DNA of 64,000 nucleotides, taken from Janibacter cremeus (GTDB lineage Bacteria; Actinomycetota; Actinomycetes; Actinomycetales; Dermatophilaceae). Under the pieces are notes generated by a model. That model was given only the letters and a program-made list of their open reading frames with translations, had not been told where the DNA came from and made no database searches. Positions 9,310-18,769 of the stretch are shown in pieces; position 1 is the first letter of the stretch; the number at the start of each line of letters is the position of its first letter. Both the position numbers and the translations under genes were made by a program. The stretch covers positions 620,001 through 684,000 of the forward strand of contig NZ_JACCAE010000001.1 in assembly GCF_013409205.1 (NCBI RefSeq), in the 5' to 3' direction.

Positions 9310-9801
9310 ATGGCCGCCACCGCACCCCTCGCCCTCGCCCTCGCCGGCGCACTCGTCGGGCTCCCTCCCCCTCCCCCCTCGGGCCCGACGTGGTTGTGGC
9401 CCGTCGGCGACGGCGAGCGGCCTGCGGTGGCGGCCTCCTTCGATGCACCCACCGAGCGGTGGGGCCCCGGGCACCGTGGGATCGATCTGAGGACGGCGAA
9501 GGGGGCGGGCGTCACCGCGGTCGCGGGTGGCGTCGTCACCCATCGCGGGACGATCGCCGGCCGCGGGACGCTGAGCATCACCCACGGCTCCGGCATCCGC
9601 AGCACCTACGAGCCGGTGGTCAGCGACCTCGTGGTCGGTGACCGGGTACGACGTGGCCAGATCGTCGGGCACATCGGGGCCGGCGCGAACCACTGCGCTC
9701 CGCGTACCTGCCTGCACCTGGGGGCGAAGCGGACCGACGACTACATCGACCCGCTCCCCTACTTCGGCGCTCGGCGGGTGATCCTGCTGCCGGTGCCCTG
9801 A
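9310..9801 (+). CDS. Degenerate M23-family (LytM-like) peptidase domain protein
   Basis: This 163-aa exported protein has a hydrophobic N-terminal segment followed by a single M23 fold. The first zinc motif HRGIDLR (His and Asp ligands) and a His in CLHLGAKR are present. The usual catalytic His in the YxHL motif is absent (TYEPV), and the first His of the HxH motif is Cys. Actinobacteria commonly carry such copies next to rpsB. It may bind rather than cut peptidoglycan. The start ATG is supported by GAGG 9 nt upstream, and the gene converges on xerC with 9 bp between stops. Confidence 0.75.
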   Translation: MAATAPLALALAGALVGLPPPPPSGPTWLWPVGDGERPAVAASFDAPTERWGPGHRGIDLRTAKGAGVTAVAGGVVTHRGTIAGRGTLSITHGSGIRSTYEPVVSDLVVGDRVRRGQIVGHIGAGANHCAPRTCLHLGAKRTDDYIDPLPYFGARRVILLPVP

Positions 9802-9810
9802 CGAGCGGGA

Positions 9811-10755
9811 TCAGGCCCGCGGGTGGGCCTGACGGTAGCTGTCGCGGAGCCGGTCGAGTGAGACGTGCGTGTAGATCTGGGTGGTGGCCAGCGAGGAGTG
9901 GCCGAGCAACTCCTGGACCATCCTCAGGTCGGCCCCTCCCTCGAGCAGGTGCGTCGCGGCGGAGTGCCGCAGCCCGTGCGGGCCGAGATCGGGGGCGTCC
10001 GGGACGTGGGCCAGCAGGCTGTGCACGACCTCGCGCACCTGGCGCGGGTCGACCCGACGACCCCGACGGCCGAGGAAGAGCGCGGGGCCGGAGTCGGACG
10101 TCGCGACGAGCGGGCGGCCGTGCTCGAGCCACTCGGCGAGCGCAGCGTCGGCCGGCTGGCCGAAGGGGACCATCCGCTCCTTGCGGCCCTTGCCGAGCAC
10201 GCGCACGACCCTGCGGTCGCGGTCGGCGTCGTCGACGTCCAGCCCGGTCAACTCCCCGACGCGGATACCGGTGGCGTAGAGCAGCTCGAGGACGGCCCGG
10301 TTGCGCAGGTGGATCGGGTCCTCGTCGTCGGCGGCCACCGCGGCGACGTCGAGGACTGCGGTGGCTCCGTCCTTGGTCAGGACATCAGGCAGGGTCCGCT
10401 GTCTCTTGGGTGAGGCCAGCCGCAGCGCGGGGTCGGTCCCGATCCGCCCGGTGCGTCTCGCCCAGGCGAAGAAGGTGCGCACCGCCGCCGATCGGCGGGA
10501 CAAGGTCGATCGTGCCACTCCCCCGCTGGCGAGGGTGCCCAGCCACGCACGCAACGCCACCAGGTCGATGTCGGCGAGCGAGCTGCTGCCGTCGGCGGCG
10601 CACCAGGTCAGGCATGCCCGCACGTCCCCGGCATAGGCACGCACCGTGTGCTCGGAGCGGTCACGCTCGCGGACGAGGTGGTCGGCGAAGGCGTCGACCG
10701 ACTGCGCCACCCACCGCGGCGCGGGTGGCGGCTCCCGGGTGGATGCCGTGCTCAC
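9811..10755 (-). CDS. xerC: Tyrosine recombinase XerC
   Basis: XerC resolves chromosome dimers at dif together with XerD. The 314-aa protein has the SAM-like DNA-binding domain (residues about 15-110) and a catalytic domain with Arg in TGIRVGEL, the box [12 protein letters not shown], and the nucleophile Tyr in [15 protein letters not shown]. The GTG at 10755 is preceded by a GGTGGACGG stretch. It is a housekeeping recombinase rather than a phage integrase, judging from its place beside dprA, comM and the rpsB cluster. It follows dprA by 41 bp on the same strand. Confidence 0.92.
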   Translation of the reverse strand: MSTASTREPPPAPRWVAQSVDAFADHLVRERDRSEHTVRAYAGDVRACLTWCAADGSSSLADIDLVALRAWLGTLASGGVARSTLSRRSAAVRTFFAWARRTGRIGTDPALRLASPKRQRTLPDVLTKDGATAVLDVAAVAADDEDPIHLRNRAVLELLYATGIRVGELTGLDVDDADRDRRVVRVLGKGRKERMVPFGQPADAALAEWLEHGRPLVATSDSGPALFLGRRGRRVDPRQVREVVHSLLAHVPDAPDLGPHGLRHSAATHLLEGGADLRMVQELLGHSSLATTQIYTHVSLDRLRDSYRQAHPRA

Positions 10756-10796
10756 CCGTCCACCGTGCCACGCCCGGTGCCGGCGACGGTGGATGC

Positions 10797-11987
10797 TCAC
10801 CGTGTCGGGCCACCACCCCGGTACCAGCACCCGTCGTCACCCTGGTGGGCCCAGCCCTCGAGCTGCATCATCGCCAGCCGTGCGATGACCTCCTCGACCG
10901 GCACGACGAGCTCGGTGGCGATGGCAGCGACGTCACTGCCTCGTCGGACCTCGAGCCGGTCGTGGACTCGCCGCTGGTCACTGGTCATCACGTCGGGAGC
11001 ACGGCCCGGCCCCAGCAGCTCGACGGCCTCGGCCGGAGCCTGCCCCACCGGTGCCGCCAGGGCGAGCACCTCGTCGGCGTCGGTGACGAGGGTGGCCTGA
11101 CCGCGGCGGATCCACTCGTGGCAGCCCGCCGAGGACATCTGGGTGACCGGCCCGGGCACGGCCCCGATCGGCCGGTGCAGGGCATCGGCCCAGCCCGAGG
11201 TGTTGAGCGACCCCGAGCGCAGGCCCGCCTCGACGACGATGCAGGCGCTGCCCAGGGCCGCGATGAGTCGGTTGCGGGCGAGGAAGCGGTGTCGTCGCGC
11301 GGTCATGCCCGTGGCCAGCTCGGTGATGACGACACCCGTCTCGGCGACGGCATGGACGAGTCGCTCGTGTCCACGCGGGTACACGCGGTCCGGTCCGCAG
11401 GGAAGCACCGCGATCGCGGGACCGTCGACCGCGAGCGCTCCCTGGTGGGCCGCCGCGTCGATCCCATAGGCCGCCCCGGAGACGACGCTCCACCCGTGCC
11501 GGGCGACGCCGGCCCCCATCTCGCGGGCGATGGCCTCTCCGTAGCCGCTGCTCGCCCGTGACCCGACGATGGCCACTGCTCGCTCCGCGAGGTCGCCCAG
11601 GCACCCCTGGCCGCGCACGTGCAGCAGATGTGGGGCGATGTCGGGATGGTCGAGGGTCCCGGGCCAGTCCGCGTCGCCGGGGATGACCACCCGGGCACCC
11701 GAGCGGACGGCCCTGGCCAGCTCACCGTCGACGTCGACATCGGGCACCCGGGCGCGGGCGCTCCCACACCGGGGCAGATCGTCGTCGACGAGCCGGTGCC
11801 ACGCCTCGACGTGGCCGAGCCGCGCGATGTGCTCCTGGAGGGCGGAGGGCTTGTCGCTCACGCGCTCGCGCTGCGGCTCCAGCAGGCGCGACCACGCGAC
11901 CCGCGCACGCCGCTGGTCGGGACCGACCTCCGCGTGGGCGCGAGCCACCTCGGCCCGGGTGGGTACCCGCTGACGACCGGCACTCAT
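10797..11987 (-). CDS. dprA: DNA-processing protein DprA
   Basis: DprA loads RecA on incoming single-stranded DNA during transformation. The 396-aa protein has a Rossmann-like core with [37 protein letters not shown] and RNRLIAALG...[13 protein letters not shown], then a C-terminal winged-helix region. The ATG start overlaps the comM stop by 4 bp (ATGA), so it is translationally coupled in the yraN-comM-dprA unit. Confidence 0.94.
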   Translation of the reverse strand: MSAGRQRVPTRAEVARAHAEVGPDQRRARVAWSRLLEPQRERVSDKPSALQEHIARLGHVEAWHRLVDDDLPRCGSARARVPDVDVDGELARAVRSGARVVIPGDADWPGTLDHPDIAPHLLHVRGQGCLGDLAERAVAIVGSRASSGYGEAIAREMGAGVARHGWSVVSGAAYGIDAAAHQGALAVDGPAIAVLPCGPDRVYPRGHERLVHAVAETGVVITELATGMTARRHRFLARNRLIAALGSACIVVEAGLRSGSLNTSGWADALHRPIGAVPGPVTQMSSAGCHEWIRRGQATLVTDADEVLALAAPVGQAPAEAVELLGPGRAPDVMTSDQRRVHDRLEVRRGSDVAAIATELVVPVEEVIARLAMMQLEGWAHQGDDGCWYRGGGPTR

Positions 11988-13519
11988 GCGGCCACCGCGC
12001 CCTGGGTGCGGTACATCAGGGCCAGTCCGACATCGTCGACGCTCGGGATCGTGCGTCCGTGCAGGTCGGCGCTCGACCAGGCCAGTCTGAGCACCCTGTC
12101 GTAGCCACGCAGGGTCACCTGACCCAGCTCGAGCGCACGATCGAGCAGTCGTGTCGTCGCCGACGGCAGGCGCCACGGAGCCCGCCTCAGCACGGGACCG
12201 GGGACATGGCTGTTGAGCTGCCAGCGATCCGCGGGCCAGCGTGCCGCCTGGGCGCTGCGGGCCTGCATGACCCGTGCGGCCACTGCTTCGCTGGAGTCGG
12301 GCGGATCCTCGCGGAGGTCGGCGAGGCTGACCTTGGGCACCTGGACCTGGATGTCCATCCGGTCCATGAGTGGTCCGCTCAGGCGTGCGGCATAGGCCCG
12401 ACGCTCGGTCGGTCGGCATCGGCAGTTCAGTCCCTTGCCGAACCCCTCCCCGCACGGGCAGGGATTCGCTGCGAGCACGAGCTGCACCCGCGCCGGATAC
12501 GACACCCGCTCACGGGCCCGGGCGACGACTACTTCGCCGGACTCCAACGGCTGGCGCAGGGCTTGCAGCGCGGACCCGGCGAACTCGGCAGCCTCATCCA
12601 GGAAAAGCACGCCATGGTGGGCCTGGGAGACCGCCCCCGGGAGCACCGCTGCTGTCCCGCCGCCCACGAGTGAGGGCACGCTGGCCGAGTGGTGCGGAGC
12701 GACGAAGGGCGGAGCGAGGTCGATCCCCGCGGGCACCGCGCCGAGCAGGGAGCGCACGGCAAGACTCTCGAGTGCTTGCTCCCGGGTGAGCGGCGGCAGG
12801 ATCGTCACCAACCGCTCGGCGAGCATGGTCTTGCCCGATCCGGGGGGCCCGTTGAGCAGCAGGTGGTGCCCGCCGGCCGCGGCAAGAGTCAGTGCCGCCC
12901 GGGCCTCGTGCTGCCCCGAGACGTCGGCGAGGTCGAGGTGCCTTCCCTCGGACGCTGCCACGTGCTCCGGCGGGACGGATGCCGGTGGCGGCGGCTCCCC
13001 CTTCGCCAGTGAGCGGTAGCCGTCGACGAGGTCCTCGAGCGTGGCCGCCGTCGAGACGGTGATCCCGTCGACGAGGCCCGCCTCCGCGACGTCGCTCGGT
13101 GCGACGACGACCTGCGTGCAGCCTGCCTCCTGGGCGGCGAGGACCGCCGGGAGGATGCCGGTGACGTGCCGCAGGCGTCCGTCGAGACCGAGCTCCGCAA
13201 GGTGGACGATGGGGCGCACCGTCGCCGCGGGGAGGACCTCGCAGGCAGTCAGGGCCGCGACGGCGATCCCCAGGTCGAAGGACGTCCCGTGCTTGGGGAT
13301 CGAGGCCGGCGAGAGGTTGATCGTCAGCTGCCGCTGGTTGAGGGAGTGCCCGGCGGCGATGGCTGCCGCCCGCACCCGCTGGGGTGCCTGGCGCAGCGCC
13401 GTGTCCGGCAGACCACCGATCTCGAAGGTCGGCAGCCCCTGCCCGCTGTGGCACTCGACGTCGACGACCCGACCGGTGATGCCGCGCAGGGCGACCCCGC
13501 GGGTCACCCCGATGCTCAC
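11984..13519 (-). CDS. comM: Mg-chelatase-like AAA+ ATPase ComM (YifB)
   Basis: ComM is a hexameric branch-migration helicase that widens recombination tracts in transformation. The 511-aa protein has an N-terminal Lon-type fold (FEIGGLPD, NLSPASIPKHGTSFDL), then an AAA+ domain with Walker A GPPGSGKT, Walker B VLFLDEAAE and a four-Cys segment around NPCPCGEGFGKGLNCRC. The GTG start at 13519 overlaps the yraN stop by 4 bp. With dprA it suggests at least a retained competence or recombination module, though no uptake genes are in this window. Confidence 0.94.
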   Translation of the reverse strand: MSIGVTRGVALRGITGRVVDVECHSGQGLPTFEIGGLPDTALRQAPQRVRAAAIAAGHSLNQRQLTINLSPASIPKHGTSFDLGIAVAALTACEVLPAATVRPIVHLAELGLDGRLRHVTGILPAVLAAQEAGCTQVVVAPSDVAEAGLVDGITVSTAATLEDLVDGYRSLAKGEPPPPASVPPEHVAASEGRHLDLADVSGQHEARAALTLAAAGGHHLLLNGPPGSGKTMLAERLVTILPPLTREQALESLAVRSLLGAVPAGIDLAPPFVAPHHSASVPSLVGGGTAAVLPGAVSQAHHGVLFLDEAAEFAGSALQALRQPLESGEVVVARARERVSYPARVQLVLAANPCPCGEGFGKGLNCRCRPTERRAYAARLSGPLMDRMDIQVQVPKVSLADLREDPPDSSEAVAARVMQARSAQAARWPADRWQLNSHVPGPVLRRAPWRLPSATTRLLDRALELGQVTLRGYDRVLRLAWSSADLHGRTIPSVDDVGLALMYRTQGAVAA

Positions 13520-13887
13520 TGCCCCACCCCGGCGCGATGGTCGACCGAGTAGGTGCCGTCGGGGTGCTGCAGCAGGGCGACGATGTCGAGGCGCACGCAC
13601 GGCGCGGACATGCAGTGATCGGCGAGCCAGCACCCGGCGAGGCGACGCAACCGGGCCAGCTTCGCCCGCGTGATCGCCTGGATCGGGTCACCGAAGGCTC
13701 TCGTGCGGCGGGTCTTCACCTCGCACACGACCACCGTGTCACCGTCGCGCAGGACGAGGTCGATCTCGCCCTCGCGACAACGCCAGTTGCGGTCCAGCAG
13801 GACCATCCCGCGATCGGTGAGGTACTGCTGCGCCATGTCCTCGCCGGCCACTCCCAGAGCCGCTCGTGCGGATGCTTGCTCGGTCAT
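13516..13887 (-). CDS. yraN: YraN/UPF0102 endonuclease-like protein
   Basis: This 123-aa protein shows the UPF0102 nuclease-like core: GEDMAQQYLTDRG, NWRCREGEIDLVLRDGDTVV and VCEVKTRR, the PD-(D/E)XK-type Asp, Glu and Lys residues. Its cellular role is unsettled, but it is nearly always linked to comM/dprA or rnhB. The ATG at 13887 is chosen because GGAGG lies 8 nt upstream; a TTG five codons earlier overlaps that site and is unlikely. The 113 bp before ecfT hold nothing I recognise. Confidence 0.9.
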   Translation of the reverse strand: MTEQASARAALGVAGEDMAQQYLTDRGMVLLDRNWRCREGEIDLVLRDGDTVVVCEVKTRRTRAFGDPIQAITRAKLARLRRLAGCWLADHCMSAPCVRLDIVALLQHPDGTYSVDHRAGVGQ

Positions 13888-14000
13888 CTCGACCACCTCC
13901 AAGCACAGTCAAGTGACACGCAGGAGCAGGCGTGCCCTCCCTTCGCCACCTGTGGATGAGCGCCGGTGCCGCCCCGGGGTTGTGGACGCCGTCGGCGCCG

Positions 14001-14612
14001 TCAGTCGTCGACGCCGCGCGCGGCCAGCGCCTCGCCGGTGGACTGGGCGCGTGCGACCACGCGGATCACCAACGGCACCAGTCGGGCCCGGGGACTGCGC
14101 GTCATCCCCCGGGCGAGAGCAGCCTGCCTGGTCTCCTCGGCAACCTCGAGGGTGCTCGGGATCGCGCGAATCATCAGGGAGAAGGTCAGTGCCGCGCGCC
14201 CCGGATCCGCGCCGAAGCGACGCAACGGCATGAGCGCGCCGGTGACGGTGTCGAGCATGTCGTCGACCGAGGTGGTCCGGGTGAGCACGGAGGCGAGCAG
14301 GACCAGGGCCAGCAGGTCACCGATCGAGTCGACCGCACGCTCCCACCCGTGCTGCCAGACCAACCAGCCCCCGAGCAGCACCGCCACCACGAGGACCCCA
14401 CGCAGGGTCCTTGCCGCCCCGCGCCACCCGATGCCGGACGCGAGTGCCAGGGCGAGGGCCACGAGCACGGCAGCAACGGCCAGCGGCGGCCAGCGGACCG
14501 CGACGAGCAGTACCGCGCACCCGCACAGCCCGAGCAGCTTGGCGCCCGGACCGAGTCGGTGCAGCCAGGTGCTGCCCGGGCGGTAGTCACCCAGGAGTGC
14601 GGGCGTGCTCAT
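14001..14612 (-). CDS. bioN: ECF transporter transmembrane subunit (EcfT/BioN type)
   Basis: This 203-aa integral membrane protein has five or so hydrophobic segments and near its C-terminus two short Ala-Arg-Gly type coupling motifs (ARGMTRS and ARGVDD) that in EcfT proteins contact the ATPases. It couples ATP hydrolysis to substrate release from the S component. The ATG overlaps the ATPase gene stop by 4 bp. Being in the bioY operon it should be the dedicated biotin T-component rather than a shared EcfT. Confidence 0.88.
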   Translation of the reverse strand: MSTPALLGDYRPGSTWLHRLGPGAKLLGLCGCAVLLVAVRWPPLAVAAVLVALALALASGIGWRGAARTLRGVLVVAVLLGGWLVWQHGWERAVDSIGDLLALVLLASVLTRTTSVDDMLDTVTGALMPLRRFGADPGRAALTFSLMIRAIPSTLEVAEETRQAALARGMTRSPRARLVPLVIRVVARAQSTGEALAARGVDD

Positions 14613-15301
14613 CCCGCCACCGCCAACGCACGGTACCGCTCGACCGTCTCCTCGGCCGGTCCGTCGTGGACCACTCGCCCGGCATCGATCACCAGCACCC
14701 GGTCACAGCGCCGGGCCAGGTCCAGGTCGTGCGTGACCAGCACCAGCTGCTGCTCGAGGGAGAGGAGTAGGTCGCCGACGTGCAGGCTGTTACGCAGGTC
14801 GAGGAGCGTGGTGGGCTCGTCGGCCACCAGCACCGACGGCGACGTCGCGAGGACCCCGGCCAGGGCGAGCAGCTGGCGCTGGCCCCCGGAGAGGGTGTGC
14901 ACGCTCTGGTCACCCCGTCCGGCCAGGCCGAAGGCGTCCAGCGTCGCCAGGGCAGCGGCACGGCGGGCCGCCTTGTCCCGATGGGTACGGCGAAGGGAGA
15001 GAGCCACGTCCTCGGCGGCGGTCGGCATCACCAGCTGCGCGGCCGGGTCGGAGAAGACGAAGCCCACCCGTCGACGCACTCGGGCGCCGTCGCCGGCGAC
15101 GTCGAGCCCGTCGACGAGCACCTGCCCGCTGCTGGCCGGGACCAAGCCGTTGAAGAGGCGCGCCAACGTGGACTTCCCGGAGCCGTTGGCCCCGACCAAG
15201 GCGATGCGCTGCTCAGTCAGCTCGAGCGTGGTGGGATGCAGGACCATCGGCCCGTCGGCCGTCGGGCGCACCGCTGCGGAGCGCAGCTGGAGGTGGCTCA
15301 C
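14609..15301 (-). CDS. bioM: ECF transporter ATPase (BioM type)
   Basis: This 230-aa ABC ATPase has Walker A GANGSGKST, signature LSGGQRQLLALAGVLA, Walker B VLVADEPT and the switch His in VTHDL. Instead of a plain Q-loop it has FSDPAAQLVMPTAAEDVA, as in EcfA subunits. A single ATPase gene is present, as in bioMNY systems that use a homodimer. The GTG start overlaps the bioY stop by 4 bp. Confidence 0.92.
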   Translation of the reverse strand: MSHLQLRSAAVRPTADGPMVLHPTTLELTEQRIALVGANGSGKSTLARLFNGLVPASSGQVLVDGLDVAGDGARVRRRVGFVFSDPAAQLVMPTAAEDVALSLRRTHRDKAARRAAALATLDAFGLAGRGDQSVHTLSGGQRQLLALAGVLATSPSVLVADEPTTLLDLRNSLHVGDLLLSLEQQLVLVTHDLDLARRCDRVLVIDAGRVVHDGPAEETVERYRALAVAG

Positions 15302-15921
15302 GCCCCGACGTGGGTCTGCTGCGCACCGGCGCCCCGGGGCGCCGCGGCAAGCTGTCGGTGGAGCAGGGTCGGGAAGGCGCGGTGGACGGCGGTGGCAACG
15401 AGCGCCATCAGCACGTTCTTGAGCACGTCCCCGATCCAGAAGATCTTGTCCGTGTCGAAGGCCTGCGCCCAGGTCATGTCGGCGCGCAGCACCAGACCGG
15501 CCATCCCACAGGTGTGGATGAACAGCGCACTGGAGAGCAGCCCGGCCACGAAGACGGCGGGGATGCTCGTGGCTCCCAGACGCCGCGGCAACCGCTCGAC
15601 GATGAAGCCGCACATTGCCGCGGCGAGCGGGAACCCGATGAGGTAGCCGGCGCTGGGCCCGGCCAGGACGCCCAGTCCCCCTGCCCCGCCGGAGAAGACC
15701 GGGAGTCCTGCGGCACCGACGACGATGTACAGCAGCACCGCCAGGAATCCGCGCCTGGCCCCCAGCACGGCGCCGCACAGCAGCACCGCGAGGGTCTGCA
15801 GAGTGATCGGGACCGGTCCGGCGACACTGATCGCGGGCAGGATCGCGGCCACGGCGACCAGCGCGGCGAAGGCGGCGACGAGAGCCAGGTCGGTGGAGGT
15901 CGAGCGGGGGCGGCGGGCCAT
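15298..15921 (-). CDS. bioY: Biotin transporter substrate-binding subunit BioY
   Basis: BioY is the membrane S-component that binds biotin. The 207-aa protein has six hydrophobic segments and the family signature GGLGVLAGPSAGYLIGF at about residues 80-96, plus KIFWIGDVLKN near the end. It heads the bioY-bioM-bioN operon, whose genes all overlap by 4 bp. Upstream lie a near-consensus promoter and two palindromic operators, consistent with biotin-responsive repression. Confidence 0.96.
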   Translation of the reverse strand: MARRPRSTSTDLALVAAFAALVAVAAILPAISVAGPVPITLQTLAVLLCGAVLGARRGFLAVLLYIVVGAAGLPVFSGGAGGLGVLAGPSAGYLIGFPLAAAMCGFIVERLPRRLGATSIPAVFVAGLLSSALFIHTCGMAGLVLRADMTWAQAFDTDKIFWIGDVLKNVLMALVATAVHRAFPTLLHRQLAAAPRGAGAQQTHVGA

Positions 15922-15951
15922 GGGTGTCCTCGGGTGGTCGTGACGCGCGAC

Positions 15952-15964
15952 TGAACGGCGTTCA
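15952..15964. promoter_or_regulatory. Palindromic operator TGAAC-GGC-GTTCA upstream of bioY
   Basis: Perfect inverted repeat TGAAC-N3-GTTCA. This matches, from memory, the box of the actinobacterial TetR-type biotin repressor BioQ. It lies 31-43 bp upstream of the bioY ATG, within the predicted 5' leader. Confidence 0.7.
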
Positions 15965-15971
15965 TTTCAGG

Positions 15972-15984
15972 TGAACAGCGTTCA
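15972..15984. promoter_or_regulatory. Second operator TGAAC-AGC-GTTCA, at the bioY transcription start
   Basis: A second perfect TGAAC-N3-GTTCA palindrome, 20 bp centre-to-centre from the first (about two helical turns). It touches the -10 element and covers the predicted start site, an arrangement expected for repression. Confidence 0.7.
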
Positions 15985-16012
15985 GGTTAGAGCGAGGGTC
16001 ACGCCTCGTCAA
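15984..16012 (-). promoter_or_regulatory. bioY promoter
   Basis: On the minus strand TTGACG (16012-16007) and TAACCT (15989-15984) are separated by 17 bp, a good housekeeping-sigma promoter. The transcription start should fall near 15977, inside the second operator. Confidence 0.7.
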
Positions 16013-16041
16013 CACGACCACGGACGACGTGCGTCAACGCG

Positions 16042-16356
16042 TCAGAACGGGCTCTCCGGCACCTCGAGCTCGGGCTTCGCCAGCTCCTCGACGTTGACGT
16101 CCTTGAAGGTGACCACCCGCACCTGCCGGGCGAAGCGCGCGGGACGGTAGATGTCCCACACCCACGCGTCCTCCATCGTCACCTCGAAGTAGACCTCGAC
16201 GCCCTCTCCGCGAACCTTCACGTCGACGCTGTTGGCGAGGTAGAAGCGCCTCTCGGTCTCCACGACGTGGCTGAACAGGTGGACGACGTCGCGGTACTCC
16301 CGGTAGAGCGCGAGCTCCATCTCGGTCTCGTACCTCTCCAGGTCCTCCGAGCTCAC
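16042..16356 (-). CDS. DUF2469 family protein
   Basis: This 104-aa soluble protein begins [24 protein letters not shown] and matches the actinobacterial DUF2469 family, which is conserved and typically sits beside rnhB; no function is known to me. The GTG start overlaps the rnhB stop by 4 bp, so the two are translationally coupled, and the unit continues upstream to the lepB genes. Confidence 0.88.
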   Translation of the reverse strand: MSSEDLERYETEMELALYREYRDVVHLFSHVVETERRFYLANSVDVKVRGEGVEVYFEVTMEDAWVWDIYRPARFARQVRVVTFKDVNVEELAKPELEVPESPF

Positions 16357-17120
16357 TGCGGTCTCCCTTCGCCGACCAGATCGCCGACAGGTCGGGTGAC
16401 GACGTCCGCACCATCATCCACGACGACGACGGGCACCGCGGGGCCCACCCCGGGCAACGACCAGGAGCGGCGGTGGTGGTCACAGGCGCCGTGCACGGAC
16501 AGGGCGTCCATGTGGGCACTGGCCGAGTAACCCTTGTTGTCGGCCCAGCCGTAGTGCGGGTGCTCACGGTCGAGCTCGGCCATCATGCCGTCGCGTTCCA
16601 CCTTGGCCAGCACGCTCGCGGCAGCCACCGAGCTGCACCGCATGTCACCCTTGATCATCGTGCGCACCGGCGGGGTCGCGGTCCCGGTCATCTCGGCGAA
16701 GAGCCCGACCTGCTCGGGGTCGGTGAGCCAGTCGTGGTTGCCGTCGAGGAGCACGAGGTCCGGCACGAGGCCGAGATCGGCCAGCGCACGTGTCCCGGCC
16801 AGGCGCAGGGCGGCGATGATCCCGATCTCGTCGATCTCACCGGGCATCGCATGGCCGACGGCATGGGCGCGGGCCCAGCGGATCAGCCGCGGGGCCATCC
16901 GCTCGCGGGCCGCCGCCGTGAGCAGCTTGGAGTCCTTCACGCCGGTGGGTGCGCTCGGGCTCGTCTCGTCGATGACCACGACCCCGACGCTCACCGGACC
17001 GGCGAGCGCGCCACGGCCGACCTCGTCCATCCCGGCGATCACCTGGTGCCCGGCCCGCTGCAGCTCACGCTCGAGGCGCAGACTGGGCCGGGAGGACCGC
17101 GGGGTGCCGGGGCGGGTCAT
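16353..17120 (-). CDS. rnhB: Ribonuclease HII
   Basis: RNase HII removes ribonucleotides misincorporated in DNA. The 255-aa protein contains [14 protein letters not shown] with the DEVGRG active-site motif (about residues 32-37), the third Asp in [26 protein letters not shown] and the fourth acidic residue in the VERD segment. The C-terminus is about 40 residues longer than the minimal enzyme. The ATG overlaps the preceding lepB stop by 4 bp. Confidence 0.96.
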   Translation of the reverse strand: MTRPGTPRSSRPSLRLERELQRAGHQVIAGMDEVGRGALAGPVSVGVVVIDETSPSAPTGVKDSKLLTAAARERMAPRLIRWARAHAVGHAMPGEIDEIGIIAALRLAGTRALADLGLVPDLVLLDGNHDWLTDPEQVGLFAEMTGTATPPVRTMIKGDMRCSSVAAASVLAKVERDGMMAELDREHPHYGWADNKGYSASAHMDALSVHGACDHHRRSWSLPGVGPAVPVVVVDDGADVVTRPVGDLVGEGRPQ

Positions 17121-17938
17121 CGGGTCGACGGGACCTCACGGGCGGCCATGCCGACAGCCCTGTCGCCCGGATCCGGCACGTCGTCGAAGACGTCGTCGTG
17201 GTCGGAGAGGCGGCCGATCCGGTTGAGTGGCCACACCGTCACCACGGCCTTGCCGACGACGAGGTCGATGGCCACGGAGCCCTCGGCGCCGGTTCCGCCC
17301 GGATCGTGGTAACGCGAGTCGGACGAGTCCCCGCGGTTGTCACCCATGACCCACAGGCGCCCCTCGGGAACAGTGATGTTGAATTCCTGGTGGTTCTCGT
17401 CCGCGCTGGGCCTGAGGTAGACCTGCTCGTCGATCGCCGTGCCGTTGACGAGCAGGTGGCCCTCGGCATCGCAGCACTGGACGTGGTCGCCCGGCAGACC
17501 GATCACGCGCTTGATCAGGTGCCCCTCGGAGGTATCGGGCAGCAGCCCGACGAACATCAGGGCGTCGCGCACGCCGTTCAGCGCCGCACCGCGGTTGACC
17601 TCGGGGACGGGGTCGAGCCAGCTGCCCGGGTCGTCGAAGACGACGATGTCGCCACGATCGATGTCGACGAGTGTCGGGGAGAGCTTCGAGACGACGACGC
17701 GGTCACCCACGAGCAGCGTGTCCTCCATCGACTCGCTCGGGATGAAGAAGGCCTGGATGAGGAAGGTCTTGACGATGAAGGAGAGCACGAGCGCCATCGC
17801 GAGGACGACGACGACCTCCTTCACCGCGGAACCGAGCCTGGCGCCGAACCCCTGCCCATGGCGCGCGCGTTCGGCGCGGGCTCGCTCCCGTTGCGCTTCT
17901 TCGGCCTCCGCGCGTGCCGAGTCGGGGTCGTGTGCCAC
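17117..17938 (-). CDS. lepB: Signal peptidase I (copy 2)
   Basis: Type I signal peptidases cut signal peptides from exported proteins at the outer membrane face. This 273-aa copy has a charged cytosolic N-terminus, one membrane anchor (residues about 40-62), the catalytic Ser in PSESMEDTL, the general-base Lys in [11 protein letters not shown] and the box E motif [12 protein letters not shown]. The GTG start follows an AGAGGAAG site. A second lepB lies just upstream, 110 bp away, giving two paralogues in a row. Confidence 0.95.
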   Translation of the reverse strand: MAHDPDSARAEAEEAQRERARAERARHGQGFGARLGSAVKEVVVVLAMALVLSFIVKTFLIQAFFIPSESMEDTLLVGDRVVVSKLSPTLVDIDRGDIVVFDDPGSWLDPVPEVNRGAALNGVRDALMFVGLLPDTSEGHLIKRVIGLPGDHVQCCDAEGHLLVNGTAIDEQVYLRPSADENHQEFNITVPEGRLWVMGDNRGDSSDSRYHDPGGTGAEGSVAIDLVVGKAVVTVWPLNRIGRLSDHDDVFDDVPDPGDRAVGMAAREVPSTR

Positions 17939-18048
17939 TGGTCTCTTCCTCTAGTGCGCCCGGGGACCGGGCGTGGTCCCCTCCAGTATCGCTGCTCGTC
18001 CGCCGCAGGTGTGCACCGGAGGCTTGTGTGTCGTCGTGTCGTCCGGCC

Positions 18049-18732
18049 TCAGTCGCCGAGGCCACCGGTGCGAGCGAGCGGCCAGTAGCGCCAGACGACG
18101 TGTCCGACGACGTCGTCGAGCGGGACCATGCCACCTCCCGGGTCGCCCAGGTGACTGCGCGAGTCGGCCGACTCCGAACGGTTGTCGCCGAGGACGAAGA
18201 GCCGCTCGGGAGGCACACCCACGTCGAAGGGGGTCTCGCACGGCAGCTCGCCGGGGGCGAGCCACGGCTCGGCGGCCGGCTCTGCGTTGACGACCAGTCC
18301 CCCGTCCGGCGTGCACGAGACGGTGTCACCGCCGACGCCGACGACCCGCTTGAGGTAGTCCTGCTCCCCCAGGTCGATGGACACGGTCGACGCACCGGCC
18401 GAGAGTGCTCGGCCGAGGCGTCCGCGGGGCACCGAAGGGTCACTGACCCCGCCCGCGAACGTCGTCGTACCGTCGAAGACGATGACGTCGCCACGCTCGA
18501 CGGCCCCTGCACCGATCTTGGTCACGACGACGCGGTCCCCGGGTCGGATCGTCGGCTCCATCGAGCCGCTGGGGACGTGGAAGGACTGGATGACGAAGAC
18601 CCGCAGCAGGACCAGGAGCAGAACGCCGACGCCGACCTCGAGCAGGAGGCGTCGGGCCGGACGCGAATCGACCCCCGCCGGGTCCCCGGCGGGGGTCGAT
18701 TCGTCCGCGTCCGCGGCGGGGTCGCTCGCCAT
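18049..18732 (-). CDS. lepB: Signal peptidase I (copy 1)
   Basis: This 227-aa paralogue has an Asp/Ala/Pro-rich N-terminus, one membrane anchor (LLLEVGVGVLLLVLLRVFVIQ), the catalytic Ser in PSGSMEPTI, the Lys in YLKRVVGVGGD and the box E motif LGDNRSESADSR. It differs from its neighbour in the region around the Ser (SGSM against SESM) and lacks that copy's mid-domain insertion, so substrate preferences may differ. The start ATG at 18732 is 37 bp from the rplS stop; a longer upstream frame overlaps rplS and is rejected. Confidence 0.94.
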   Translation of the reverse strand: MASDPAADADESTPAGDPAGVDSRPARRLLLEVGVGVLLLVLLRVFVIQSFHVPSGSMEPTIRPGDRVVVTKIGAGAVERGDVIVFDGTTTFAGGVSDPSVPRGRLGRALSAGASTVSIDLGEQDYLKRVVGVGGDTVSCTPDGGLVVNAEPAAEPWLAPGELPCETPFDVGVPPERLFVLGDNRSESADSRSHLGDPGGGMVPLDDVVGHVVWRYWPLARTGGLGD

Positions 18733-18769
18733 CGAGGTCAGCCGACGACCCGCCGGCGGTGCGGCGACG

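Noticed and set aside
9811..10755. Phage integrase marking an integrated element
   Set aside because: Gene context and family motifs fit housekeeping XerC; no att repeats or phage genes are present.
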